From contig NZ_BCSR01000028.1 of assembly GCF_001570965.1 (NCBI RefSeq), forward strand, positions 1 through 41,115: a stretch of 41,115 bases of DNA, given 5' to 3'. Below, in pieces: positions 15,989 to 23,192 of this stretch. Source of the DNA: Janibacter corallicola NBRC 107790. Lineage in GTDB: Bacteria; Actinomycetota; Actinomycetes; Actinomycetales; Dermatophilaceae. The notes beneath the pieces were generated by a model that worked only from the letters and a program-made list of their open reading frames with translations, had not been told where the DNA came from and did not search any database. Positions within the stretch are counted from its first letter, which is position 1; each line of letters opens with the position of its first letter. The translations under genes and the position numbers were made by a program.

Positions 15989-16504
15989 TCACCGAATCGT
16001 CACCTGACGGCCATTACCGTCGATCGTCCTGCTCATCCGCTCACACCGCTCAACATTGCCGCAGCTGCCGTCGAATCGAAAGCCCTTTCGCCGGTAGAAG
16101 GCCGCCGCGCGAGGGTTGTCGGCCATGACGTGGAGGCGGACCTCGACGTGGCCCCGGTCGGCCGCGTGACGCACCGCCTCCTCGAGCAGCGCATCAGCCA
16201 CACCCGCGCCCCGGGCGTGGCCGGCGACCCACATCGCCACGACCTCCGGCGCCTCGGGGTCGGCCCCGGGCTCGGGGTCGGGCTCGAGCAGCGTCGCGGC
16301 CCCGAGGGGCAGCCCGTCCTCCCGCTCCGCGAGCAGCACCGTCTGCCCGAGCCGCTCGCGCCAGGTCTCCTCGGTGAAGTCCACCTCGCGGGCGAAGGAG
16401 CTGCCGTAGGCGGACGGGGCATCGAGCAGCATGGCCAGCCGGACGGCCCGGTAGCACGCCCAGTCCGCCCGGGTGAGCCGCCGCACCGACCAGCGCACGG
16501 TCAC
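15989..16504 (-). CDS. GNAT-family N-acetyltransferase
   Basis: A 171-residue acetyltransferase with VRRLTRADWACYRAVRLAML at the N-terminus, motif A around MWVAGHARGAGVADALLEEA and motif B around VMADNPRAAAFYRRKGF. GTG 16504 overlaps the proC stop by four bases (GTGA, 16501-16504), so it is translationally coupled to proC. The acceptor substrate is unknown. Its N-terminal half resembles the neighbour at 15440-15946 (WATFRSLRLEALKEAPDAF versus WACYRAVRLAMLLDAPSAY), which suggests an old tandem duplication. Confidence 0.85.
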   Translation of the reverse strand: MTVRWSVRRLTRADWACYRAVRLAMLLDAPSAYGSSFAREVDFTEETWRERLGQTVLLAEREDGLPLGAATLLEPDPEPGADPEAPEVVAMWVAGHARGAGVADALLEEAVRHAADRGHVEVRLHVMADNPRAAAFYRRKGFRFDGSCGNVERCERMSRTIDGNGRQVTIR

Positions 16505-17310
16505 CGCCCGGCCGACCGGTCCGCGCAGGTCGTGATCGCATCCGCCACGGCATGACGCAGGCCGTGGGCCTCGAGCCGGGCCAGGGCGGCGGCGGTCGAG
16601 CCCCCGGGAGAGGTCACCTGGGCCCGGAGCACGGCGGCCTCCTCACCGGTCTCCCGGAGCATGGTGCCGGCGCCGAGCGCCGCCTGGGTGGCCAGCTCGC
16701 GGGCGTCGGCGCGGGTCAGCCCGCGTGCGACGCCGGCGTCGACCATCGCCTCGACGAAGAGGTAGAAGTACGCCGGCGCGGACCCGGACAGCGCGGCGGC
16801 GGCGTCCTGCTGGGACTCCGGCAGCACGAGGGTGCGCCCGGTCGCGGCGAGCGCGGCCCGCACGAGGCCGAGCTGCTCGTCGGTGACGGTCTCGCCGGGG
16901 CTGAGCACGACCATGCCCTGCCCGACGCGCGCAGGGGTGTTCGGCATGGCCCGCACGACCGCGGTCCCCTCGGGCAGGTGCGCCGCGAGGTCGGCATTGG
17001 TCACGCCCAGCGCGAGCGAGACGACCACGGCGCCCGGTCGGAGCGAGGGCGCGATCGCCTCGAGCACGTCCGCGACGGAGTAGGGCTTGACGGCGACGAG
17101 GTGCAGGTCCGCGGCAGCGGCGGCCTCCTCGGTGGTGGCGACCGAGGCCCGGGTGCCCTGCAGCCGGTCCCGCAGCTGCTCGGCCTGCTCGGCCCGGCGG
17201 ACCACCGCGAGGACCTCACCGCCACCGGCCGCGCCCGCGGCCTCGGCGACCAGTGCGTCGAGGATCGCGCCGCCCATCGATCCGATCCCGTGGATGGCCG
17301 TCGTGCTCAC
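16501..17310 (-). CDS. proC: Pyrroline-5-carboxylate reductase
   Basis: A 269-residue NAD(P)H enzyme that makes proline from pyrroline-5-carboxylate. Visible: the N-terminal nucleotide site IHGIGSMGGAILDAL, HLVAVKPYSVADVL, VVRAMPNTPARVGQGM, and the C-terminal signature ALSGSAPAYFYLFVEAMVDAG followed by VTSPGGSTAAAL (signature split here: ALSGSAPAYF, YLFVEAMVDAG). The GTG at 17310 has GGAGG about six bases upstream and TACGCT about 40 bases upstream as a possible -10. It lies 48 bases after the proline-dehydrogenase-like gene. Mycobacterial proC (Rv0500) is likewise near bS22 and hemA. Confidence 0.95.
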   Translation of the reverse strand: MSTTAIHGIGSMGGAILDALVAEAAGAAGGGEVLAVVRRAEQAEQLRDRLQGTRASVATTEEAAAAADLHLVAVKPYSVADVLEAIAPSLRPGAVVVSLALGVTNADLAAHLPEGTAVVRAMPNTPARVGQGMVVLSPGETVTDEQLGLVRAALAATGRTLVLPESQQDAAAALSGSAPAYFYLFVEAMVDAGVARGLTRADARELATQAALGAGTMLRETGEEAAVLRAQVTSPGGSTAAALARLEAHGLRHAVADAITTCADRSAGR

Positions 17311-17358
17311 GCCTACCTCCTGCGCGTCTGTGGAGTCGCCAGCGTATCGGGGGCCGAC

Positions 17359-18297
17359 TCAGGCTCCGCGCAGCGCGTCCAGCACGATCCGGGTGCCGGT
17401 GGCCCGGTGGGCCAGGTCGCGCAGGTAGGGGAACCACTCCGGGCCGTAGGGCACGAGGATGCGCACCCGGTGGCCGGCGTCGGCGGTGCGCATCTGCAGC
17501 TCCGACTGGATCCCGTGGAAGAACTGGTACTCCAGCCCCTGGGGTCCGCGCCCGGTCTGGTCGGCGAGCCCGTCGGCCAGGTCCAGCAGCAGCGGGTCGT
17601 GCGTCGCGACGACCGTCGGCAGGTCCGCCGCGTAGAGGATCGCCAGGCAGCGCGCGAAGGCCAGGTCCACCTCGTGCGGGTCCTGCCACGCGACCGAGCG
17701 CGGGTCGCCCGCGCCTCCCCTGACCAGCCGCACCCGGACGCCGTCGCCGACGAGGCGGGCCGCGTCCCCTTCGCTGCGGTGGCGCCGGGCGACGAGCGAG
17801 GCGGTCAGCCGGGGGTGGTCGTGGTGGACGGCGGAGGCGAGGTCGAGCACCCGGTCGGCGAGTTCGGCCGGCCCCGACCGCAGCGTGATGTCGACGGAGT
17901 GCTCGTCGCCGACCTCGCACACCCGCTCGAGGGCGGCACGCGCGCCCTGCTGGTCGAAGCCGATCCCGAGCTGTTCGGGACCGAGGTAGATCTCGGCGTG
18001 GATGTCGCCGCCGGCGGTGTGCGGGGCGAGGGTCGTCACCGCGTCGATCGCCTCCGCGACAGTGTGCTCCACGTCCTCGGGCCCGGTGGCGTCCGGCAGG
18101 AGCGGGTGCAGCGCGGCCAGCCGGTGGGTGCGCCGCAGCCGCACCGCCTCCGCGACCGCGTCGTCGAGCTCCTCCCCCGCCACGAGCCCCTCCCGCGCGG
18201 CCCGGACGAAGGGGGTGCCCGCCACCAGGTCGCGGCGGCGGGGATCCAGGACCGCGTCGACGAGGCGGTCGCGCAGGGCGTCGGTGAGGCGGCTCAT
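17359..18297 (-). CDS. Proline dehydrogenase-family protein, divergent active site
   Basis: A 312-residue protein with the layout of monofunctional FAD-dependent proline dehydrogenase: VRVRLVRGGAG (about 185), TVVATHDPLLLD, EYQFFHGIQSELQMR and the C-terminal VRILVPYGPEWFPYLRD. That family oxidises proline to pyrroline-5-carboxylate at the membrane. Two places depart from it: RLVKGAY reads RLVRGGA, and the substrate-carboxylate motif RRxxER reads RDLAHR. The ATG at 18297 overlaps the lipid-kinase stop (ATGA, 18294-18297), and proC follows 48 bases downstream. The fold call is good; proline as substrate is uncertain because of the altered arginine. Confidence 0.78.
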   Translation of the reverse strand: MSRLTDALRDRLVDAVLDPRRRDLVAGTPFVRAAREGLVAGEELDDAVAEAVRLRRTHRLAALHPLLPDATGPEDVEHTVAEAIDAVTTLAPHTAGGDIHAEIYLGPEQLGIGFDQQGARAALERVCEVGDEHSVDITLRSGPAELADRVLDLASAVHHDHPRLTASLVARRHRSEGDAARLVGDGVRVRLVRGGAGDPRSVAWQDPHEVDLAFARCLAILYAADLPTVVATHDPLLLDLADGLADQTGRGPQGLEYQFFHGIQSELQMRTADAGHRVRILVPYGPEWFPYLRDLAHRATGTRIVLDALRGA

Positions 18298-19214
18298 GTC
18301 GTCTCCTTCCGCGAGTGCAGCCGGTAGGCATCGGGCACGACCCGCCAGGTGCGCTCCCGGGCCGGATCGAGCGCCTCCCCGTCGGAGTTCGCGGCGAAGT
18401 CGTGGTTCATGCCCGTGACGGTGACGGTACGCACCCTCCGGGTGAGGACGTCGTCCAGCTCGGTGTGGCGGCGCGAGGCGACGCCGACGGCGTAGCGCAG
18501 CCGCTGGGTCATCGGGACCGCCCAGGAGAGCACGAGGTCGGCCCTGCCGTCCCCCGCCTCCGCGTCGGGGGCGATCTCGGCGCCCCCGCCGACGCTGGTG
18601 CCGATGGTGACGGCCACCTGCAGGAGGCGGCGGCTCCCTTCGCTCACCGTCTCGCCGTCGGCGACGACCCGCAGGTGGCGTCCCTGCTTGCCGAGGCCGG
18701 CCGCGAGGCCTCCGATGAGGTACCCGAGGCTGCCCAGGCCGATGCGGCCGAGCCGCTCCTTCCACGGGACGGCGAGCCGGCCCGCCTCCTCGCCGACCCC
18801 GATGTGCACGGCATTGGCGACGAGGTTGGCGGAGTCGTCGAGGAGCACGTCGACCGGTCGCGCGGGAGCGTCGAGGACGACCCGGGCTGCCTCCCGGGGG
18901 TCGGCGGGCAGGCCCACGCCGCGGGCGAAGTCGTTGCCCGTCCCGAGCGGTACCAGGCCGACGACCGGGCGGTCGCTGCCCAGGCCGCCGGTGCGGCAGA
19001 GCGCGGTCGTGAAGGCGTTGAGCGAGCCGTCGCCACCGGCGATGACGAGCTCGCGCCCGTCGCGGCCGGAGATGGCCGCGGCGAGGTCGTCGATGTCCGC
19101 CGTCTCGCGGACCTCGACGTCGGCGCCCGAGCGCAGTGTGGCCACCGCGGTCTCGAGGGTGGTGCGGTCGGCGCTGCCGGCCGAGGCGTTGACGAGGACG
19201 AGGAGTCGCTGCAC
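18294..19214 (-). CDS. Diacylglycerol kinase-family lipid kinase
   Basis: A 306-residue kinase of the DagK/YegS family. It shows VLVNASAGSADR at the N-terminus, the nucleotide-binding VIAGGDGSLNAF (about residues 57-68), VPLGTGNDFARG (about 87-98), and the C-terminal beta-domain with FAANSDGEAL. Members phosphorylate diacylglycerol, phosphatidylglycerol or long-chain bases at the membrane; which one is unclear. The GTG at 19214 has a TACAGT box six bases upstream and no ribosome site, so it is likely leaderless. Its stop overlaps the next start by four bases, and the kinase leads the kinase-PRODH-proC-GNAT run. Confidence 0.88.
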   Translation of the reverse strand: MQRLLVLVNASAGSADRTTLETAVATLRSGADVEVRETADIDDLAAAISGRDGRELVIAGGDGSLNAFTTALCRTGGLGSDRPVVGLVPLGTGNDFARGVGLPADPREAARVVLDAPARPVDVLLDDSANLVANAVHIGVGEEAGRLAVPWKERLGRIGLGSLGYLIGGLAAGLGKQGRHLRVVADGETVSEGSRRLLQVAVTIGTSVGGGAEIAPDAEAGDGRADLVLSWAVPMTQRLRYAVGVASRRHTELDDVLTRRVRTVTVTGMNHDFAANSDGEALDPARERTWRVVPDAYRLHSRKETT

Positions 19215-19220
19215 GCGGTC

Positions 19221-19226
19221 ACTGTA
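19221..19226 (-). promoter_or_regulatory. -10 box of leaderless lipid-kinase promoter
   Basis: TACAGT on the minus strand, then six bases (GACCGC), then the GTG at 19214. No ribosome-binding site fits between them. Confidence 0.5.
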
Positions 19227-19244
19227 GCCGCGGCCGGGGCATCC

Positions 19245-19979
19245 TCACGGGGTGCGACGGCGCAGGGTGATGCTGCCCAGGCCGAGCGAGACCACGAGCC
19301 ACAGCAGGATCGCGAGCGCGGGCGTGCCGAGGTCGCCGGCGGGGTCCTGCGCCGTGGCGACCGACTGGGCCGCGTCGACGAGGTAGGACAGCGGCAGCAC
19401 GTCGGAGACCCACTCCAGCACCTGCGGCAGCGAGTCCCTGGGGACGAGCAGCCCGCAGAGGAGGAACTGCGGCAGGACGGTGGCCGGCATCATCTGCACC
19501 GCCTGGAACTCCGTCGTGGCGAAGGCCGAGGCGAGCAGCCCCAGCGCGGTCCCCATCAGGCCGCTCGCGACGACGACCGCGATGAGCCAGGTCAGCGGGC
19601 CGGCCACGTCCAGGCCGAAGAGGGTCACCGAGAAGCCGACGACGACGAGCCCCTGGATGACCGCGAGCAGACCGAAGGCGAGGGCGTACCCGAGGACGAT
19701 GTCGCCCTTGCCGACCGGGGTGGTCAGCAGCCGCTCCAGGGTGCCGCTCGTGCGCTCGCGCAGCGTCCCGACACTGGTGGCGAGGAACATCACGACGAAG
19801 GGGAAGATCGCCACGAGGGTCGGCCCCACCCGGTCGAAGAGCGGGTTGTCGTCGTAGACCCACGCGAGCAGCCCCATGAGGACCACGGGCACGACGAGCA
19901 TCATCGCCAGCGTGCGCCGGTCGCGGCGGATCTGGCGCAGCACCCGACCGGCGGTGACGAGGGTGAGGCGGGGGTTCAC
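19245..19979 (-). CDS. ABC-2 type transporter permease
   Basis: A 244-residue membrane protein with six hydrophobic segments (about residues 26-45, 58-76, 98-120, 128-152, 160-180, 219-238). The ABC-2 signature region is present (TSVGTLRERTSGTLERLLTTPVGKGD, in parts TSVGTLRERTSG and TLERLLTTPVGKGD). With the ATPase encoded just upstream it forms an exporter of the drug/lipid type. GTG 19979 overlaps the ATPase stop by four bases (GTGA, 19976-19979), which implies coupled synthesis. The substrate is unknown; control by an adjacent TetR repressor favours a toxic or signalling small molecule. Confidence 0.9.
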   Translation of the reverse strand: MNPRLTLVTAGRVLRQIRRDRRTLAMMLVVPVVLMGLLAWVYDDNPLFDRVGPTLVAIFPFVVMFLATSVGTLRERTSGTLERLLTTPVGKGDIVLGYALAFGLLAVIQGLVVVGFSVTLFGLDVAGPLTWLIAVVVASGLMGTALGLLASAFATTEFQAVQMMPATVLPQFLLCGLLVPRDSLPQVLEWVSDVLPLSYLVDAAQSVATAQDPAGDLGTPALAILLWLVVSLGLGSITLRRRTP

Positions 19980-20704
19980 GCCGCCTCCTCCGCGCCGTCG
20001 ACGAGGGAGAGGAAGGCACCCTCGGCGTCCGTCGCCCCGGTCGTGGCGAGCAGCCCCTCGAGGGTGTCGTCGGCGAGCACCCGGCCCTCGCGCAGCAGCA
20101 GGAGCCGGTCGCACCGGCTGGCCTCGTCCATGACGTGGCTGGAGACGAGGAGGGTGGCGCCGCCGGAGGCCAGGCTGCGGAAGAGCTCCCAGAGGTCGCG
20201 CCGCAGCACCGGGTCGAGGCCGACGGTGGGCTCGTCGAGCACGAGCAGCTCCGGGTCACCGACGAGGGCGCCGGCGAGCGAGGCCCGGCCCCGCTGGCCG
20301 CCGGAGAGGGCGTCGGCGCGGGCCTCGGCGTGGCTGGCGAGGTCGACGCGCTCGATGGCCGCGGCGGCCGCGCCCTTCGGGTCGGGCAGCCCGAGGAGGG
20401 CGGCGAGGTGGGTGACGTTCTCCGTCACCGTCAGGTCGCCGTAGATGCTCGGGGACTGCGTGACGTAGGCGACGCGGCGGCGCAGCTGCGGGGTGCCGGC
20501 GGGCCGGCCGAGCACCGTGACCTCCCCGGCCTCGACCTGCTGCACGCCGACCACGGAGCGCATGACGGTCGACTTGCCACCGCCGCTGGGGCCGAGCAGC
20601 CCGACGATCTGCCCGGTGGGGACCCGCAGGTCCAGGTCCGGGATGACCAGCCGGCCACCCCGGGTGACCCGCAGTCCGGTGATCTCCACCGCGCAATTCA
20701 TCAT
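19976..20704 (-). CDS. ABC transporter ATP-binding protein
   Basis: A 242-residue ABC ATPase. Walker A is GPSGGGKST (about residues 38-46), the Q-loop is VAYVTQSPSIYGDLT, the signature is LSGGQRGRASLAGAL, Walker B is LLVLDEPTVGLDP and the switch His is in LVSSHVMDEA. The LSGGQ segment is followed by RGR rather than the usual KRR/RQR. The ATG at 20704 (a second ATG follows at 20701) has no ribosome site; a TAGCAT box seven bases upstream implies a leaderless message. A palindrome covers the start codon, giving direct TetR control. Confidence 0.94.
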   Translation of the reverse strand: MMNCAVEITGLRVTRGGRLVIPDLDLRVPTGQIVGLLGPSGGGKSTVMRSVVGVQQVEAGEVTVLGRPAGTPQLRRRVAYVTQSPSIYGDLTVTENVTHLAALLGLPDPKGAAAAAIERVDLASHAEARADALSGGQRGRASLAGALVGDPELLVLDEPTVGLDPVLRRDLWELFRSLASGGATLLVSSHVMDEASRCDRLLLLREGRVLADDTLEGLLATTGATDAEGAFLSLVDGAEEAA

Positions 20705-20717
20705 GTGATGAATGCTA
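20696..20717 (-). promoter_or_regulatory. Palindromic operator on the ABC start codon, with -10 box
   Basis: ATTCATCATGTGATGAAT (20696-20713) is a perfect inverted repeat of eight-base arms around TG. It contains the ABC start codon. The minus-strand -10 TAGCAT (20717-20712) overlaps its end by two bases, so a bound dimer would block the promoter and the transcription start. Size and symmetry fit a TetR operator; the TetR gene ends 42 bases upstream. Confidence 0.78.
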
Positions 20718-20755
20718 CACCGCTCCCCCGGTCGGCGTCTCCCCTTCCCGGCCGG

Positions 20756-21352
20756 TCAGCCCACGAGGAGGCGCTGCACGGTCGGGGCCACGGTCGCGAC
20801 CACCTCGGCCGGGTCCGCCTGCGCCATCGCCGGCAGCTCGATGACGTAGCGCAGCATCGCCAGACCCACGAGCTGGGCACCGGCGGCGGCGATCGCCAGG
20901 TCCGAAGGGGGCCGGCCCCCTTCGTCCTCCTCCGCCAGGGCGGCGGCGATGCGGGCCAGGACGGTGCGGGAGACGAAGTCCCGCAGCAAGTGGGCCGCGT
21001 CGGCGTGGGTGGTGGCCGAGCGCACGAGCGCCTGGAAGCGCTCCCGCCCCTGCGGGGAGTCCCACACCGAGAGGAAGGTCGCCACGATCCGCTCGCCCGC
21101 CTGCTCGCGCGGACCGCTCACCGCGGTCGTGATGAGCTCGTCGATCCCGTGCGGCACGCCGACGACCTCCTCGAAGAGGGCCTCCTTGCCGTCGAAGTAG
21201 TGGTGCACGAGCGCCGGGTCGACCCCGGCACCGCGGGCGATGCCGCGCAGCGACGTGCGGTCGAAACCCTTGGCCGCGAAGGCCGCCCGGGCCGCCTCGA
21301 GGATCTCCTCACGGGTGCTCGCGCCACCGGGGCGGCGCCCTCGCGGGCTCAC
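20756..21352 (-). CDS. TetR-family transcriptional repressor
   Basis: A 198-residue TetR protein. The N-terminal HTH reads STREEILEAARAAFAAKGFD then RTSLRGIARGAGVDPALVHH and YFDGKEALFEEV (about residues 13-62); the C-terminal part is the variable ligand and dimer domain. GTG 21352 overlaps the stop of the TIM-barrel gene (GTGA, 21349-21352). The ABC exporter genes follow, with an operator between them, so the likely job is ligand-released repression of the exporter. An exact 22-base palindrome made of two CGAAGGGGG words lies inside the reading frame at 20903-20924 and encodes part of the EGGRPPSD linker. Confidence 0.9.
   Translation of the reverse strand: MSPRGRRPGGASTREEILEAARAAFAAKGFDRTSLRGIARGAGVDPALVHHYFDGKEALFEEVVGVPHGIDELITTAVSGPREQAGERIVATFLSVWDSPQGRERFQALVRSATTHADAAHLLRDFVSRTVLARIAAALAEEDEGGRPPSDLAIAAAGAQLVGLAMLRYVIELPAMAQADPAEVVATVAPTVQRLLVG
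20903..20924. repeat. Perfect 22-base palindrome of two CGAAGGGGG words inside the tetR gene
   Basis: Arms CGAAGGGGGCC and GGCCCCCTTCG meet with no spacer. It has the same word and orientation as the intergenic terminator hairpins at 12825-12863 and 35953-35985, but it is in a coding region. Confidence 0.9.
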
Positions 21353-22179
21353 GACGCCGCGTGGTCCGCGGCCGCGTCCGCCGGGACCTGCCCCAGGTGC
21401 CGGCGGGCGAAGTCGAGCGATTCGCGCAGGTCGTGCCGGCGACGACGCGGATGCCGGCGCGTGCCCACCTCGAGCACGACCGACCCGGCGAAACCGCTGC
21501 CGGCCACGTGCTCCAGCACCTGGGCGCACGGCTGGCTACCGCGGCCGGGCACGAGGTGGTCGTCCTTGAGCGTCGTGGGGTACCCGTCGGCGAGGTGGAT
21601 GTGCGCCAGCCGCGGGCCCAGGTCGGTGACCATCTGCATCGCATCGCTGCGGGCGGTCGCGGTGTGCGAGAGGTCGATCGTCACGTGCTCGTAGGACTGC
21701 GGCACCGGGTCCCAGTGCGGCAGATAGGCCTGCATCGACCGGCCGCGCACGGCCCAGGGGAACATGTTCTCGACCGCGAGCACGATCTCGCCGTCGGCGC
21801 GCTCCCGCTCCGCGACCCCCGCGACGAACTCGTCGGCGTACCCGCGCTGCCACCGGAAGGGCGGGTGCAGCACGACCGTCGGGGCACCCACCGCGTGGGC
21901 CAGCTCGATGGAGCCCTCGATCTTGCCCCACGGGTCCTGGCTCATCACCCGCTGGGTGAGCAGCAGCGTCGGGGCGTGGACGGACAGGATCGGGATGCCG
22001 TGGTGCTCCGAGAGGGCGCGAAGGGCGCGTGCGTTCTGCGAGACGGGGTCGGCCCAGACCATGACCTCGACGCCGTCGTAGCCCAGCTCCGCGGCGATGT
22101 CGAAGGCCGCCGCGGCGCCCTCGGGATAGACCGAGGCCGTGGAGAGGCCGACGGGCACGCGGGCGGGAGGAGCAGCCAT
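21349..22179 (-). CDS. Xylose-isomerase-like TIM-barrel protein (AP endonuclease family 2 fold)
   Basis: A 276-residue TIM barrel of the sugar-phosphate isomerase/epimerase group. Visible: VGLSTASVYPEGAAAAFDIA, ELGYDGVEVMVWAD, LSVHAPTLLLTQR, VVLHPPFRWQRGYADEF, LAVENMFPW, VTIDLSHTATA and LAHIHLADGYP, which supply the usual Glu/His/Asp metal-site residues. It is syntenic with mycobacterial Rv0498. The substrate is unknown, and endonuclease activity is not implied. The ATG at 22179 has TAGGCT six bases upstream (leaderless) and also GGGAGGAGC inside the first codons region, which is on the wrong side to serve it. Its stop overlaps tetR by four bases. Confidence 0.85.
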   Translation of the reverse strand: MAAPPARVPVGLSTASVYPEGAAAAFDIAAELGYDGVEVMVWADPVSQNARALRALSEHHGIPILSVHAPTLLLTQRVMSQDPWGKIEGSIELAHAVGAPTVVLHPPFRWQRGYADEFVAGVAERERADGEIVLAVENMFPWAVRGRSMQAYLPHWDPVPQSYEHVTIDLSHTATARSDAMQMVTDLGPRLAHIHLADGYPTTLKDDHLVPGRGSQPCAQVLEHVAGSGFAGSVVLEVGTRRHPRRRRHDLRESLDFARRHLGQVPADAAADHAAS

Positions 22180-22185
22180 GCCTCG

Positions 22186-22191
22186 AGCCTA
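22186..22191 (-). promoter_or_regulatory. -10 box of leaderless TIM-barrel promoter
   Basis: TAGGCT on the minus strand followed by six bases (CGAGGC) and ATG 22179. It should also drive tetR through the overlapping stop/start. Confidence 0.55.
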
Positions 22192-22204
22192 GACCCGTGG
22201 CTCC

Positions 22205-23131
22205 TCAGGCCAGCTGCTCCAGGTACCGCAGCAGGACGCCCTCGCGCATCGCCCAGGGGCAGATCTCCAGCTCGGGCACGCCCAGCAGGTCCATGGCGGC
22301 CTCGGCGACGATCGCTCCGGCGAGCAGCTGGTGGGCACGGTGGGCCGAGACGCCCGGCAGCGACGTGCGCTCCTTCGCGCTCATCGGGCTGACGCGGGCG
22401 ATGATCCCGGTGACGTCGGCGAGGCGCAGCACGCGGGTGACGTAGGGGCCCTGCCCGCTCGGGGCGGCGCCGGCGATGCGGGCCAGCGAGCGCATCGTCT
22501 TGCTCGTGCCGAGGACGGTGTCCGGGTCCTTCATCCGGGCGAAGGGTCGGATGTCGCGGGCGAGCACCGCGCGCACCCGCTTGCGGGCCGTGCGGATCTC
22601 CTCGGCGGTGGGCGGGTCCCCGGGCAGCAGCTCGCGGGTCACCCGGCCGGCGCCGAGCAGCAGCGAGCGGGCCACGTCCGGCTCCTCGTCGTCGCCGAGG
22701 GTGATCTCCAGGGAGCCGCCGCCGATGTCGAGGACGAGCAGCCGCCCGGCGGACCAGCCCTCCCACCGCCTGGCGGCGAGGAAGGTCAGCCGCGCCTCGT
22801 CCTCGCCGCCGAGCACCTGCAGGTCCACGCCCGACTCGTCGCGCACCCGGTCCAGCACCTCGTCGCCGTTGGCCGCCTCGCGGATCGCGCTCGTCGCGAA
22901 GGCGAGGATCTCCTCCGCCCCCTGTTCCTCGGCCACCTCGAGGCACTCCCGCACGAAGGCCGTGAGGCTCGCCGTCCCGGACTCGCAGACGCGCCCTTCG
23001 TGGTCCACGTGCTCGGCGAGCCGCATGGGTCGCTTGTGCGACGTCGCAGGGATCGGGGCGGCTCCGTGGTGGGCGTCGACGATCAGCAGGTGGATCGTGT
23101 TGGATCCGATGTCGATGACTCCCAGACGCAC
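22205..23131 (-). CDS. Ppx/GppA-family exopolyphosphatase
   Basis: A 308-residue member of the ASKHA-fold Ppx/GppA family, which hydrolyses polyphosphate or pppGpp. Visible: VRLGVIDIGSNTIHLLIVD at the N-terminus, FATSAIREAANGDEVL with the catalytic glutamate region, and LLVLDIGGGSLEITLG as the second phosphate loop. It lacks the long C-terminal domains of E. coli Ppx and so resembles the short mycobacterial enzymes; Rv0496 has the same neighbours. The GTG at 23131 is the first codon of the conserved strand; TACGGT lies six bases upstream. Transcribed away from the Cys-rich gene. Confidence 0.92.
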   Translation of the reverse strand: MRLGVIDIGSNTIHLLIVDAHHGAAPIPATSHKRPMRLAEHVDHEGRVCESGTASLTAFVRECLEVAEEQGAEEILAFATSAIREAANGDEVLDRVRDESGVDLQVLGGEDEARLTFLAARRWEGWSAGRLLVLDIGGGSLEITLGDDEEPDVARSLLLGAGRVTRELLPGDPPTAEEIRTARKRVRAVLARDIRPFARMKDPDTVLGTSKTMRSLARIAGAAPSGQGPYVTRVLRLADVTGIIARVSPMSAKERTSLPGVSAHRAHQLLAGAIVAEAAMDLLGVPELEICPWAMREGVLLRYLEQLA

Positions 23132-23137
23132 CCGGCA

Positions 23138-23186
23138 ACCGTAGCCCGCCGGGGCCCGTGCGTCGCGGGCCACCGGGTCGTAGGGT
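23138..23186. promoter_or_regulatory. Divergent leaderless promoters of ppx and the Cys-rich gene
   Basis: Minus strand: TACGGT (23143-23138), six bases, GTG 23131. Plus strand: TAGGGT (23181-23186), six bases, GTG 23193. The 61-base gap between the two start codons therefore holds both promoters. Confidence 0.55.
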
Positions 23187-23192
23187 GACGCC

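Noticed and set aside
21349-22179. TIM-barrel protein as an endonuclease IV
   Set aside because: The fold is shared, but the sequence follows the sugar isomerase/epimerase branch and lacks the full endonuclease IV zinc-site signature.
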